Assembly (NCBI RefSeq): GCF_020172685.1
Contig: NZ_CP083986.1
Location: forward strand, 1,767,537 to 1,829,784
From: [Mycobacterium] nativiensis
Lineage (GTDB): Bacteria; Actinomycetota; Actinomycetes; Mycobacteriales; Mycobacteriaceae
Reading direction: 5' to 3'
Length of the DNA: 62,248 nt
Shown: piece by piece, positions 28,361 to 37,149 of the stretch
Numbering within the stretch: the first letter of the stretch is position 1
Layout: the number at the start of each line of letters is the position of its first letter
Notes under the pieces: generated by a model
What the model saw: the letters and a program-made list of their open reading frames with translations, nothing else
The model's database searches: none
What the model was told of the DNA's origin: nothing
Made by a program: the position numbers and the translations under genes

Positions 28361-28378
28361 TAACAAGGCATCTTGTTA
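28361..28378. promoter_or_regulatory. 18-base palindrome, candidate operator
   Basis: TAACAAG-GCAT-CTTGTTA, a perfect 7-bp inverted repeat 85 bases before the second secreted-protein gene. The half-site CTTGTTAG recurs at 28228-28235. The size and symmetry suit a dimeric helix-turn-helix regulator; none is encoded next to it. Confidence 0.5.
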
Positions 28379-28462
28379 GCTTTTCATCAGCTTTCAGCGA
28401 CGTGCTGGGGGGACACCCGACGGCGATCGGCAGTCGGGAGGACATCGGGAAAGGCAACGAGT

Positions 28463-29032
28463 ATGAGCATTCGCAAGATCGGCGTAATCGGCAGCTTCGC
28501 GGCTGGTGCGGCACTGGCATTGGCGCCGCTGGCGGCCGCCGCTGGCGACGAGACGCCCACTCCTCCGGACTTCAGCGACATCCTCGCCGGTCAGGTCAAG
28601 TCGATGAACTGGCTCTTCGAGACGCAGGCCAAGATGGCCGGCTTCGACGCCGACCTGATCACCAAGGGTGACCCGACCTCCGAGAACCCGCTGTCGTTCG
28701 ACACCATCGCCAAGGCGGACCTGCTGGAGAGCGCGGCGTTCGGCAAGCTGCTCTACGGCGTGAACTGGGAAGACGAGATCGGTTCGGTCCCGGGCTCCTT
28801 CAGCCTGTTCAACGGCGCGCTGACCCAGTTCAACGACGCCAACAACGTGCTGATGTACGCGCTGATGACCGGTGGTGACGAGATCCAGCTCGAGGATGCC
28901 GGCAGCTACCTGTTCGGTTCGGAGAGCGGGATCGAAGCGGGCTTGGCCGGCGACGGCTTCTTCGCTGACTTCAGCAACTTCTTCCAGGCCGGCGTGGCCG
29001 ACCTGGGTGGGTACTTCGGGTTCGACATCTAA
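28463..29032 (+). CDS. small secreted protein, copy 2 of a tandem pair
   Basis: 189-residue exported protein paralogous to the previous gene. The signal peptide is MSIRKIGVIGSFAAGAALAL onward, cut around Ala27. The mature part is acidic (DFSDILAGQVKSMNWLFETQ, YGVNWEDEIGSVPGSFSLFN) and ends GVADLGGYFGFDI. The shared features are the IRKI-start signal peptide, a KSMN/ASMN-FLF or WLF segment, and the terminal GYFG motif. GGGAAAGG lies eight bases before the ATG. A strong intrinsic terminator follows. The function is unknown; GjpA-like or porin-associated roles are possible but not shown. Confidence 0.8.
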   Translation: MSIRKIGVIGSFAAGAALALAPLAAAAGDETPTPPDFSDILAGQVKSMNWLFETQAKMAGFDADLITKGDPTSENPLSFDTIAKADLLESAAFGKLLYGVNWEDEIGSVPGSFSLFNGALTQFNDANNVLMYALMTGGDEIQLEDAGSYLFGSESGIEAGLAGDGFFADFSNFFQAGVADLGGYFGFDI

Positions 29033-29051
29033 ATCGTCGCTCCAAAACGCG

Positions 29052-29079
29052 ACCCCCGGAGGCACCCGCCTCCGGGGGT
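29052..29079 (+). terminator. intrinsic terminator of secreted protein gene 2
   Basis: Perfect 12-bp stem (ACCCCCGGAGGC and complement) with loop ACCC, followed by TTTCGTTTT. Flanking AAAACG/CGTTTT can extend the pairing. Confidence 0.85.
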
Positions 29080-29162
29080 TTTCGTTTTGCGGGCTTCGCC
29101 TCGCTACGCTGGCTAGACAGTAAGATCGCGCCGCCGCACCACCCGCTCACCAGGAGATTCCC

Positions 29163-31025
29163 ATCAGCAGTTTCGCCGACAAGACCTTCACTGCGCCGGC
29201 GCAGATACGGAACTTCTGCATCATCGCCCACATCGACCACGGCAAGTCCACCCTGGCCGACCGGATGCTGCAGCTCACCGGCGTAGTCGACGACCGGTCG
29301 ATGCGCGCCCAGTACCTGGACCGGATGGACATCGAGCGCGAGCGCGGCATCACCATCAAGGCCCAGAACGTGCGCCTGCCCTGGACGTCCAACGGTGAGC
29401 AATACGTCCTGCACCTGATCGACACCCCAGGCCACGTCGACTTCACCTACGAGGTGTCCCGCGCGCTGGAGGCCTGCGAGGGCGCGATCCTGCTGGTCGA
29501 CGCCGCCCAGGGCATCGAGGCTCAGACCCTGGCCAACCTGTATCTGGCGCTCGACCGTGACCTGACCATCATCCCGGTGCTCAACAAGATCGACCTGCCC
29601 GCCGCCGACCCGGAGCGTTACGCCGCCGAACTGGCGCACATCATCGGCTGCGAGCCCGAGGACGTGCTGAAGGTGTCCGGCAAGACCGGCGAGGGGGTGA
29701 CCGATCTGCTCGACGAGGTCGTCAAGCAGATCCCACCGCCCAGCGGCGACGCCGACGCACCCGCCCGGGCGATGATCTTCGACTCGGTCTATGACATCTA
29801 CCGCGGCGTGGTCACCTATGTCCGTGTCGTCGACGGCAAGATCACCCCGCGCGAGAAGATCGCGATGATGTCCACCGGCGCCACCCACGAACTGCTTGAG
29901 GTCGGCATCGTGTCCCCGGAGCCCAAAGCCACTGAGGGGCTCGGCGTCGGCGAGGTGGGCTACCTGATCACCGGCGTGAAAGACGTGCGCCAGTCCAAGG
30001 TCGGCGACACCGTCACCACCGCTCGCAAGGGTGCCACCGAGGCGCTCACCGGATATCGCGAACCCAAGCCGATGGTCTACTCCGGGCTTTACCCGGTGGA
30101 CGGGTCGGACTACCCGAACCTGCGCGAGGCGCTGGACAAACTGCAGCTCAACGACGCCGCCCTGACCTACGAGCCGGAAACCTCGGTGGCGCTGGGCTTC
30201 GGCTTCCGCTGCGGCTTCCTGGGCCTGCTGCACATGGAGATCACCCGGGAGCGGCTGGAACGAGAGTTCAACCTCGACCTGATCTCCACCGCACCCAACG
30301 TGGTCTACCGGGTGATCAAAGAAGGCAAAGGCGGCGAGTCCGACGAGATCGTGGTCACCAACCCGTCGGACTGGCCGGAAGGCAAGGTCCGCACCGTCTA
30401 CGAGCCGGTCGTCAAGACCACGGTGATCGCGCCCAGTGAGTTCGTCGGCACCATCATGGAACTGTGCCAGTCCCGCCGCGGCGAGCTGGGCGGCATGGAC
30501 TACCTCTCCGAGGAGCGGGTCGAGCTGCGGTACACGATGCCGTTGGGCGAGATCATCTTCGACTTCTTCGACTCGCTGAAATCACGCACCCGCGGCTACG
30601 CCAGTCTGGACTACGAGGAGGCCGGCGAGCAGGAGGCCGACCTGGTCAAGGTGGACATCCTGCTGCAGGGCGAGGCCGTCGACGCGTTCAGTGCGATCGT
30701 GCACAAGGATTCGGCGTCGGCCTACGGCAACAAGATGACCACCAAGCTCAAGGAGCTGATCCCGCGCCAGCAGTTCGAGGTGCCGGTGCAGGCTGCCATC
30801 GGCTCGAAAATCATTGCCCGCGAAAACATTCGCGCTATCCGCAAGGACGTGCTGTCCAAGTGCTACGGCGGTGACATCACCCGTAAGCGCAAGCTGCTGG
30901 AGAAGCAGAAGGAAGGCAAGAAGCGGATGAAGACCATCGGGCGGGTCGACGTGCCGCAGGAGGCGTTCGTCGCCGCGCTGTCCACCGATAGCGGCGGAGG
31001 CGCCGGGGAGAAGGCCAAGAAGTAG
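29163..31025 (+). CDS. lepA: elongation factor 4 (LepA) with non-canonical start
   Basis: Translational GTPase EF4, which acts on ribosomes that are stalled or mis-translocated. From this start it has 620 residues. G1 AHIDHGKST is at 22-30, G3 DTPGHVD at 87-93, G4 NKID at 141-144, and the LepA-specific C-terminal domain ends with [17 protein letters not shown]. The conserved N-terminus ([17 protein letters not shown]) lies upstream of the first ATG, which falls inside the G domain after G1. Back to the in-frame TAA at 29121 there is no ATG, GTG or TTG. AGGAG lies exactly six bases before an ATC codon, so I place the start there; ATT at 29157 is the alternative. It is followed by lppR with a one-base overlap. 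Confidence 0.9.
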   Translation: MSSFADKTFTAPAQIRNFCIIAHIDHGKSTLADRMLQLTGVVDDRSMRAQYLDRMDIERERGITIKAQNVRLPWTSNGEQYVLHLIDTPGHVDFTYEVSRALEACEGAILLVDAAQGIEAQTLANLYLALDRDLTIIPVLNKIDLPAADPERYAAELAHIIGCEPEDVLKVSGKTGEGVTDLLDEVVKQIPPPSGDADAPARAMIFDSVYDIYRGVVTYVRVVDGKITPREKIAMMSTGATHELLEVGIVSPEPKATEGLGVGEVGYLITGVKDVRQSKVGDTVTTARKGATEALTGYREPKPMVYSGLYPVDGSDYPNLREALDKLQLNDAALTYEPETSVALGFGFRCGFLGLLHMEITRERLEREFNLDLISTAPNVVYRVIKEGKGGESDEIVVTNPSDWPEGKVRTVYEPVVKTTVIAPSEFVGTIMELCQSRRGELGGMDYLSEERVELRYTMPLGEIIFDFFDSLKSRTRGYASLDYEEAGEQEADLVKVDILLQGEAVDAFSAIVHKDSASAYGNKMTTKLKELIPRQQFEVPVQAAIGSKIIARENIRAIRKDVLSKCYGGDITRKRKLLEKQKEGKKRMKTIGRVDVPQEAFVAALSTDSGGGAGEKAKK

Positions 31026-31789
31026 TGCTCACCCGAGCACGCAGAACCGCTGCAGGCGTGGCGGTGCTCGCGCTGCTGACGAGCGGTTGCACCACCGTGG
31101 TCACCGGCACCGTTCGGCCGGCACCCGGATTGGCGCCTACCCCGGTCACCGGGATGGCACTCCGGCAGGTGCTGCTCGACGACGCCGAGCTGGCCAAACT
31201 GGTCGGCCGCCCCTTCCGCAGCGACCCCTCCCTGCCGCCGCGGTTCGGTGGAGTCGACGAACTGCCCGACGCGTGGGACGCGGCCGATCCGGCGGATTGT
31301 GTCGGCACCGCGGTCGGCGGCCAGCGGAGCGTCTACGAAGACGCGGGGGTGCAGGACGTCGCCCACGAGTTCTGGGACAGCGCCGCGACCGAGGGTTTGC
31401 CGTTGACCGGGGTGGGGGAGGCGGCGATCGCCCTGGAGACCGCCGCCGACGCCCAGGCGCTCTTCGACAAGTTCTCCGAACGGTGGGCCCAATGCGACGG
31501 GGTCACGGTAGTCCGCAACGACCCGGGCAGCAGTGACGCGAGTGGCGAGGTCACCGATGTCTCCACCGGCGACGTGGTGCTGACCGCCACGGTGCGGACC
31601 AGGGTGGACGGCGAGGAGGGCCTGCGGGTCACGCGGGCCGTGGCGGTGCGGGTGAATTGCGTCGTCGATGTCGACGTGTTCTGGTTCGCCGGTGAGGACG
31701 ACCATGCCGACGCTCCGCCCGCCGGGGACACCACCGCAGCCGACCTGGCGCGCGCGATGTTGGACAAAGTCCGCGGGCTCACCGGCTGA
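31025..31789 (+). CDS. lppR: lipoprotein with PknH-like sensor domain
   Basis: 254-residue predicted lipoprotein (Rv2403c, LppR type). A signal sequence with lipobox Cys22 (LTSGC) is followed by an extracellular domain similar to the PknH sensor (ALRQVLLDDAELAKLVG, DPADCVGTAVGGQRSVYEDA, VRVNCVVDVDVFWF). Cysteines in DCVG and NCVV probably form a disulfide. PknH-like lipoproteins are thought to bind ligands at the envelope; the ligand is unknown. The GTG shares its G with the lepA TAG stop, so translation is coupled. Confidence 0.85.
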   Translation: MLTRARRTAAGVAVLALLTSGCTTVVTGTVRPAPGLAPTPVTGMALRQVLLDDAELAKLVGRPFRSDPSLPPRFGGVDELPDAWDAADPADCVGTAVGGQRSVYEDAGVQDVAHEFWDSAATEGLPLTGVGEAAIALETAADAQALFDKFSERWAQCDGVTVVRNDPGSSDASGEVTDVSTGDVVLTATVRTRVDGEEGLRVTRAVAVRVNCVVDVDVFWFAGEDDHADAPPAGDTTAADLARAMLDKVRGLTG

Positions 31790-31819
31790 GTCACGTCTGC
31801 TCGCGCAGAAAAACTAGCG

Positions 31820-33922
31820 CTACATCGGCGCGTTCGCGGGCTGGAACACCCCGGTGGAGTCGGCTTCCTCCTCGGCGCGGATCACGTGCACGACGGCGTT
31901 GATCAGCGCCAGGTGGGTGAAGGCCTGCGGGAAGTTACCCAGGTGGCGTCCGGTGCGCGGCTCGATCTCCTCGGCGTAGAGGTGCAACGGGCTGGCGAAC
32001 GACAGCAGCCGCTCGCACAGGTGCTTGGCGCGGCTGACTTCGCCGATCTCCACCAGCGCCGAAACCAGCCAGAACGAGCAGATCGTGAAGGTGCCCTCGG
32101 TCCCCGACAGCCCGTCGTCGGTCTCCTCGACCCGGTAGCGCAGCACCAGCCCGTCCTCGGTGAGCTCCTCGGCGATCGCCAGCACGGTGGCGCGCACCCG
32201 TGGGTCGTCGGCGGGCAGGAAGCGGGTGAGCACCACCAGCAGCAATGAGGCGTCCAGCGCGTCGTTGCCGTAGGTCTGGGTCAGCACTCCGCGGGAGTCC
32301 ACCCCGTGGGCCAGCACATCGGCCTTGATCTCCTCGGCGATCACCCGCCAATGCCGGGCGTAGGAGACTTCGCCCTGCAGTTCGGCCAGCTTCGACCCGC
32401 GATCCAGCGCCACCCAACACATCACCTTCGACGAGGTGAAGTGCTGCGGTTCGCCGCGCACCTCCCAGATGCCGCGGTCGGGCTCGCGCCAGTGCTCGAT
32501 CGCCTCCTCGACCTGACGCTTGAGCACCGGCCACAGGGTTTCGGGAATCTGCTCACGCGATTTGGCGTGCAGATAGACCGAGTCGAGCATGGTGCCCCAG
32601 ATGTCGTGCTGCTTCTGGTTGTAGGCACCGTTGCCGATTCGCACCGGGCGGGCGTTGTCATAGCCGGACAGGTGATCGAGTTCCTCTTCGGCCAACTGGT
32701 GTTCCCCGCCGACGCCGTACATCACCTGTAGCGGACGCTGCTGACCGTTGTTGGCGCCGGACACATCGGCGATGAACGAGAAGAAGTCGTCGGCCTCGCG
32801 GTCCAGGCCGAGCGTGTAAAGGCCCCACAGCGCGAAAGTCGAATCGCGCACCCAGGCGTAGCGGTAATCCCAATTGCGTTCGCCCTGAGGTGTTTCCGGC
32901 AGTGACGTGGTGGAGGCGGCCAACAGCGCGCCGGTCGGCGAATAGGTCAGGCCCTTGAGTGTCAGCGCACTGCGCTGCAGGTAGACCCGCCACGGGTGGT
33001 CGGGGAAGTTGCCGATGTTGATCCACTGCCGCCAGCACTCGGTGGTGTTCCACATCTTGTCGGCGGCTTCGGCATAGCTTTGCGGCGCAGGGTGTTTCGA
33101 CCAGCTCAACGCGACGAAGACGTCGTCCCCCTCGGTCAGCCGAGTGCGGGCCCGGGCCTCGCGTCCCTCCAGGCCCAGCCGCAGATTCGTCGTCAACCGC
33201 AGTGTGGGGTGATCGTCGGGGTTCTGCCGGGCCCGCGCGATCGCCTCGCCGTAGGCGTTGGCCGAATACTCCCAGGTGGCGCTGGTGCGGTGGTAGTCGA
33301 AGGCCGGCTCGCAGCTCATGGTCAACTCGACGGTGCCGCTGACACAGCGCACCGTGCGCAACAGGATGTGCTCGGCGTCCCAGTCGGTGGGGGTGCGCCG
33401 GTGGGTCCGCGACCGGGATTCGATGTCATGCCATTTTCCCATCACCAACGCGTCGCGCACGATCAGCCAGCCGGTGTGGGTCTGCCAGGTGGTCTCCATG
33501 ATCGGGCTGCCGGGCAGGTACCGCCGGGCGGCGGGCACCGATACCCCGTACGGTCCGAGCCGGAAGTGGCCGGCACTGCGGTCCAGGATCGCCCCGAAGA
33601 CGCTGGGGGAGTCCGGCCGCGGCACGCACATCCATTCCACCGAGCCGGCCGCTGAGATCAGGCAGGTGTTCTCGCAGTCCGACAGGAAGGCGTAGTCGGC
33701 GATCGGCGGAAAAGGGTTGCGGAATTGTCCGGGCGCGGCGGTGTACGGGACGGGGGCGGTCTCCGACAGCGGCGGCGTCGTTCTGGAGTCGAGGCGAATA
33801 CCCGGGGCTGGTTGGCTGCCGTCAGGTGCGGTCTTGTCGGGTGCATCGCCCGGCGGGGTGTGCAGGACCATTCCGACATCATCTCTGCCGCCTCGCCGTG
33901 CGTCCACCTGACTCGCCCGCAT
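31820..33922 (-). CDS. glycoside hydrolase family 15 protein, trehalase type
   Basis: Cytosolic GH15 enzyme of 700 residues (Rv2402 type). An N-terminal beta-sandwich (NPFPPIADYAFLSDCENTCL) precedes an (alpha/alpha)6 barrel with WDYRYAWVRDSTFALWGL and a second acidic region EIEPRTGRHLGNFPQAF. Mycobacterial members have been shown to hydrolyse trehalose, so alpha,alpha-trehalase is the best guess over glucoamylase. The first 60-70 residues are low-complexity and poorly conserved. An ATG at codon 18 is an equally plausible start. Confidence 0.85.
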   Translation of the reverse strand: MRASQVDARRGGRDDVGMVLHTPPGDAPDKTAPDGSQPAPGIRLDSRTTPPLSETAPVPYTAAPGQFRNPFPPIADYAFLSDCENTCLISAAGSVEWMCVPRPDSPSVFGAILDRSAGHFRLGPYGVSVPAARRYLPGSPIMETTWQTHTGWLIVRDALVMGKWHDIESRSRTHRRTPTDWDAEHILLRTVRCVSGTVELTMSCEPAFDYHRTSATWEYSANAYGEAIARARQNPDDHPTLRLTTNLRLGLEGREARARTRLTEGDDVFVALSWSKHPAPQSYAEAADKMWNTTECWRQWINIGNFPDHPWRVYLQRSALTLKGLTYSPTGALLAASTTSLPETPQGERNWDYRYAWVRDSTFALWGLYTLGLDREADDFFSFIADVSGANNGQQRPLQVMYGVGGEHQLAEEELDHLSGYDNARPVRIGNGAYNQKQHDIWGTMLDSVYLHAKSREQIPETLWPVLKRQVEEAIEHWREPDRGIWEVRGEPQHFTSSKVMCWVALDRGSKLAELQGEVSYARHWRVIAEEIKADVLAHGVDSRGVLTQTYGNDALDASLLLVVLTRFLPADDPRVRATVLAIAEELTEDGLVLRYRVEETDDGLSGTEGTFTICSFWLVSALVEIGEVSRAKHLCERLLSFASPLHLYAEEIEPRTGRHLGNFPQAFTHLALINAVVHVIRAEEEADSTGVFQPANAPM

Positions 33923-33959
33923 CTTGGTTTCCGTTGGTGAGCCGCATAGGGTGGGCGGG

Positions 33960-34157
33960 ATGGTTGGCTTCCTGAGCTGGTGGGACGGCGTTGAGCTGTG
34001 GCTGTCTGGCCTCGGTTTCGTGGTGCAGACCGCCGTGGTGATGCCGGTGGTGCTGGTGCTGGCCTACGCTCTGGCGGTGCTTCTGGACGCCGCGTTGGGG
34101 GAGGGGATCCGGGTGCTGGAGCATGTGCGGCGCGACGGGGACGGCGGGACGCGCTGA
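33960..34157 (+). CDS. small membrane protein (65 residues)
   Basis: Single hydrophobic segment (about residues 20-43, VVQTAVVMPVVLVLAYALAV) with a charged C-terminus (EGIRVLEHVRRDGDG). It resembles the unnamed Rv2401A-type membrane protein found between the GH15 gene and subI. GGGCGGG precedes the ATG weakly. Its TGA overlaps the start of the next microgene. The function is unknown. Confidence 0.65.
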   Translation: MVGFLSWWDGVELWLSGLGFVVQTAVVMPVVLVLAYALAVLLDAALGEGIRVLEHVRRDGDGGTR

Positions 34158-34234
34158 TGCCCCGCTCGCAGGTGACGTTGATTCTGGTCGGCTTGATCGC
34201 CTTGGTGATCGTCAGCTGGCTGCTGACCCGCTGA
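34157..34234 (+). CDS. 25-residue membrane microprotein
   Basis: ATG shares bases with the preceding stop (TGATG). The product starts MPRSQVTLILVGLIALVIVS and ends in WLLTR. It is one membrane helix flanked by basic residues, the form of known bacterial membrane microproteins. Tight coupling to the 65-residue membrane protein suggests the two act together. There is no homology evidence. Confidence 0.5.
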   Translation: MPRSQVTLILVGLIALVIVSWLLTR

Positions 34235-34249
34235 CCACGTGGCTTCTGT

Positions 34250-34255
34250 TAGGCT
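34250..34255 (+). promoter_or_regulatory. -10 element of the subI leader transcript
   Basis: TAGGCT ends seven bases before the ATG of the cysteine leader ORF, the spacing expected for a leaderless mRNA. Confidence 0.6.
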
Positions 34256-34262
34256 TCCCGGC

Positions 34263-34355
34263 ATGTTCGCAGCGTCCGGTAATGGAGAGTGCCACATTCT
34301 GGCCCTTATTGCCGTGGGTAATTGCGCTGTGGCCGACGTGCACTGTTGTCGCTGA
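34263..34355 (+). CDS. cysteine leader peptide of the sulfate transport operon
   Basis: 30-codon leaderless ORF starting MFAASGNGECHILALIAVGN and ending CAVADVHCCR. It has four cysteines, two adjacent and one codon before the last sense codon. In M. smegmatis short leaderless ORFs with clustered Cys codons precede the homologous subI and sirA operons and attenuate them according to cysteine supply. The position, -10 spacing and Cys-Cys run here match that model. Starved ribosomes would pause on the Cys codons and free the downstream subI start. A strong anti-Shine-Dalgarno hairpin is not obvious here. Confidence 0.75.
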   Translation: MFAASGNGECHILALIAVGNCAVADVHCCR

Positions 34356-34463
34356 TCCCGCATCCGTCGACGCACCGGTGTCGCAATCTCCGACAATTCA
34401 TGGGGTAATTGCCTTTGCGTAGCGACGGGACCATCTGTCTCAGCCTGCACTGAAAGGTCATCC

Positions 34464-35483
34464 ATGCTTCACACCGTCACACGCGGCGCCGCCCTCTCGC
34501 TGGCCGCTGTCCTGATCGCTGGGTGCGGCGGCGGCCCCAGTGACGTGGTCGGGGGTGGCGACCGGTCCGAGGCGCACACCACCCTCACGCTGGTGGCCTA
34601 CGCGGTTCCCGAACCCGGCTGGAGCAAGGTGATCCCGGCGTTCTACGACACCGAGGAGGGCGCCGACGTGCAGGTCGTCACCTCCTACGGGGCCTCGGGC
34701 GATCAGTCCCGCGGCGTGGCCAACGGCAAACCCGCCGACCTCGTGAACTTCTCGGTGGAACCCGACGTCACCCGCCTGGTGAAGGCCGGCAAGGTCGGCG
34801 AGGACTGGAACGCCGACGTCACCCGGGGCATCCCGTTCGGTTCGGTGGTGAGCCTGGTGGTGCGGCAGGGCAATCCGAAACGCATCAAAGACTGGGACGA
34901 CCTGCTGCGGCCCGGGGTCGAGGTGATCAGCCCCAGCCCGCTGAGCTCCGGGTCGGCCAAGTGGAACCTGCTGGCCCCCTATGCCGTCAAGAGCGAGGGA
35001 GGCAAGAACCCGCAGGCCGGCCTGGACTTCGTCGATCGCCTGGTCAGCGACCACGTCAAGCTGCGCCCAGGTTCGGGACGGGAGGCCACCGATGTGTTCC
35101 TTCAGGGCAGCGGTGACGTGCTGATCAGCTACGAGAACGAGGCCATCGCGATCGAGCGCAAGGGCAAGCCGGTCGAGCACATCAACCCGTCGCAGACCTT
35201 CAAGATCGAGAACCCGCTGGCGGTGGTGACCACCACCAGGAACCTCGACACCGTCACCGCGTTCAAGAACTTCCAGTACACAGCTGTCGCGCAACGCCTC
35301 TGGGCGCGGGCGGGCTTCCGCCCGGCCGACCCGGGTATCGCCGCCGAGTTCCGTCATGACTTCCCGGCACCCGACAAGCTCTGGACGGTCGCCGACCTCG
35401 GCGGGTGGGATGTTGTCGACACCGGATTGTTCGACAAGGAAAGCGGCACCATCACCAAGATCTACACCCGGGCCACCGGATGA
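34464..35483 (+). CDS. subI: sulfate-binding lipoprotein
   Basis: 339-residue periplasmic binding component of the sulfate ABC importer. It is anchored by a lipobox at Cys21 (LIAGC). Conserved sulfate-binding family segments are seen: TSYGASGDQSRGVANGKPADLV, abbreviated from residue 72, and NPLAVVTTTRN. It delivers sulfate to CysT/CysW. AAAGG lies six bases ahead of the ATG. ATGA overlap with cysT. Confidence 0.93.
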   Translation: MLHTVTRGAALSLAAVLIAGCGGGPSDVVGGGDRSEAHTTLTLVAYAVPEPGWSKVIPAFYDTEEGADVQVVTSYGASGDQSRGVANGKPADLVNFSVEPDVTRLVKAGKVGEDWNADVTRGIPFGSVVSLVVRQGNPKRIKDWDDLLRPGVEVISPSPLSSGSAKWNLLAPYAVKSEGGKNPQAGLDFVDRLVSDHVKLRPGSGREATDVFLQGSGDVLISYENEAIAIERKGKPVEHINPSQTFKIENPLAVVTTTRNLDTVTAFKNFQYTAVAQRLWARAGFRPADPGIAAEFRHDFPAPDKLWTVADLGGWDVVDTGLFDKESGTITKIYTRATG

Positions 35484-36337
35484 CCGCCGTCGTCGTCACC
35501 GAGGCAACCCGGCCCGGTGAGGAGGGGCCGCCGCCGGACGGCGGGTTCCGCCAGCAAGCTGTGTCGCTGCGGGTGGGCGCCGCGGTGGTGTGGCTGTCGT
35601 TGATCGTGCTGGCGCCGCTGGCCGCGGTCGCCTGGCAGGCGACCGGCGGTGGCTGGCGGGCATTTCAGTTGGCGGTCACCTCGCACGCCGCGCTCGAGTC
35701 ATTCCGGGTGACCTTGACGATCGCGGCCGGGGTCACCGTGGTCAACATGGTGTTCGGACTGTTGATCGCCTGGGTGCTGGTGCGTGACAACTTTCCCGGC
35801 AAACGCTTCGTCGACGTGATCATCGACCTGCCGTTCGCGCTGCCCACCATCGTCGCCAGCCTGGTGATGCTGGCGCTGTACGGCCCGGCCAGCCCGGTCA
35901 ATGTGCATCTGCAGCACACCGCCTGGGGTGTGGGCCTGGCGCTGGCGTTCGTCACCCTGCCGTTCGTGGTGCGTTCCGTGCAGCCGGTGCTGCTGGAGAT
36001 CGATCGGGAGGTCGAGCAGGCCGCCGCCTCGCTGGGCGCCTCCGGGGTCACCATCCTGCGCACCGTGGTGTTGCCGTCGCTGACACCGGCGCTGCTGACC
36101 GGAGCGGGTCTGGCGTTCTCCCGGGCGATCGGTGAGTTCGGATCGGTGGTGCTGATCGGCGGGGCGGTACCCGGCAAGACCGAGGTGTCCTCGCAGTGGA
36201 TCCGCACCCTGATCGAGAACGACGACCGCACCGGGGCGGCGGCGATCTCCCTGGTACTGCTGGCGATCTCGTTCCTGGTGCTGCTCGGGCTGCGGGTGCT
36301 GGGGGCGCGAGTGACCCGGCGGCAGGAGCGCCCGTGA
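35480..36337 (+). CDS. cysT: sulfate ABC transporter permease CysT
   Basis: 285-residue inner-membrane permease with about six helices. The ABC-coupling loop is EQAAASLGASGVTILRTVVLP (EAA motif, shown in part). Forms the channel with CysW. Start codon overlaps the subI stop; the gene matches Rv2399c in place and length. Confidence 0.94.
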   Translation: MTAVVVTEATRPGEEGPPPDGGFRQQAVSLRVGAAVVWLSLIVLAPLAAVAWQATGGGWRAFQLAVTSHAALESFRVTLTIAAGVTVVNMVFGLLIAWVLVRDNFPGKRFVDVIIDLPFALPTIVASLVMLALYGPASPVNVHLQHTAWGVGLALAFVTLPFVVRSVQPVLLEIDREVEQAAASLGASGVTILRTVVLPSLTPALLTGAGLAFSRAIGEFGSVVLIGGAVPGKTEVSSQWIRTLIENDDRTGAAAISLVLLAISFLVLLGLRVLGARVTRRQERP

Positions 36338-37149
36338 CGTCGTCGCCGAAAGTCCGTTACCTCGTCCGATTCGTGGCGCTGGCCTACATCGGATTGCTGC
36401 TGGTCGTACCGGTGTCGCTGATCCTGTGGCGCACCTTCGAACCGGGATTCGGGCAGTTCGTCGACTACATCTCCACCCCGGCGGCGATCTCGGCGCTGCA
36501 GCTGTCGCTGCTGGTGGTGGCGATCGTGGTGCCACTCAACGTCCTCTTCGGCATTCCCACCGCATTGGTGCTGGCCCGCAACCGCTTCCGCGGTAAGGGA
36601 GCGCTGCAGGCGATCATCGACCTGCCGTTCGCGGTGTCGCCGGTGATCGTCGGTGTGGCACTGATCGTGCTGTGGGGCTCGGGTGGGCTGCTGGGCTTCG
36701 TGGAGAACGACTGGGGCCTCAAGATCATCTTCGGCTTGCCGGGCATCGTGCTGGCCAGCATCTTCGTCACGCTGCCGTTCGTGATCCGGGAAGTCGAACC
36801 GGTGCTGCACGAATTGGGCACCGACATGGAGGAAGCGGCGGCCACGCTGGGTTCCAGTTGGTGGCAGACGTTCTGGCGGATCACCCTGCCGTCGATCCGC
36901 TGGGGGCTGACCTACGGGATCGTGCTGACCGTTGCGCGCACCCTCGGCGAGTACGGCGCGGTGCTGATCGTGTCGTCCAACCTGCCCGGCAAGTCTCAGA
37001 CGCTGACCCTGCTGGTGTCCGACCGCTACAACCGCGGCGCCGAATACGGCGCCTACGCCCTGTCGACGCTGCTGATGACGGTGTCGGTCCTGGTGTTGAT
37101 CGTTCAGATGGTGCTCGACATGCGGCGGGCCGGGAAGGGGAGCAAATGA
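36334..37149 (+). CDS. cysW: sulfate ABC transporter permease CysW
   Basis: 271-residue second permease with a similar fold and the EAA loop [23 protein letters not shown] start overlapping the cysT stop (GTGA). It pairs with CysT and contacts the CysA ATPase. Confidence 0.94.
   Translation: MTSSPKVRYLVRFVALAYIGLLLVVPVSLILWRTFEPGFGQFVDYISTPAAISALQLSLLVVAIVVPLNVLFGIPTALVLARNRFRGKGALQAIIDLPFAVSPVIVGVALIVLWGSGGLLGFVENDWGLKIIFGLPGIVLASIFVTLPFVIREVEPVLHELGTDMEEAAATLGSSWWQTFWRITLPSIRWGLTYGIVLTVARTLGEYGAVLIVSSNLPGKSQTLTLLVSDRYNRGAEYGAYALSTLLMTVSVLVLIVQMVLDMRRAGKGSK

Larger units (their letters stand above)
27914..28462. other. interval between the two secreted-protein genes
   Basis: About 550 bases. 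It holds the terminator of the first gene, no supported gene, and an 18-base palindrome 85 bases before the second gene. One palindrome arm (CTTGTTAG) also occurs about 145 bases upstream of it. Confidence 0.5.
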
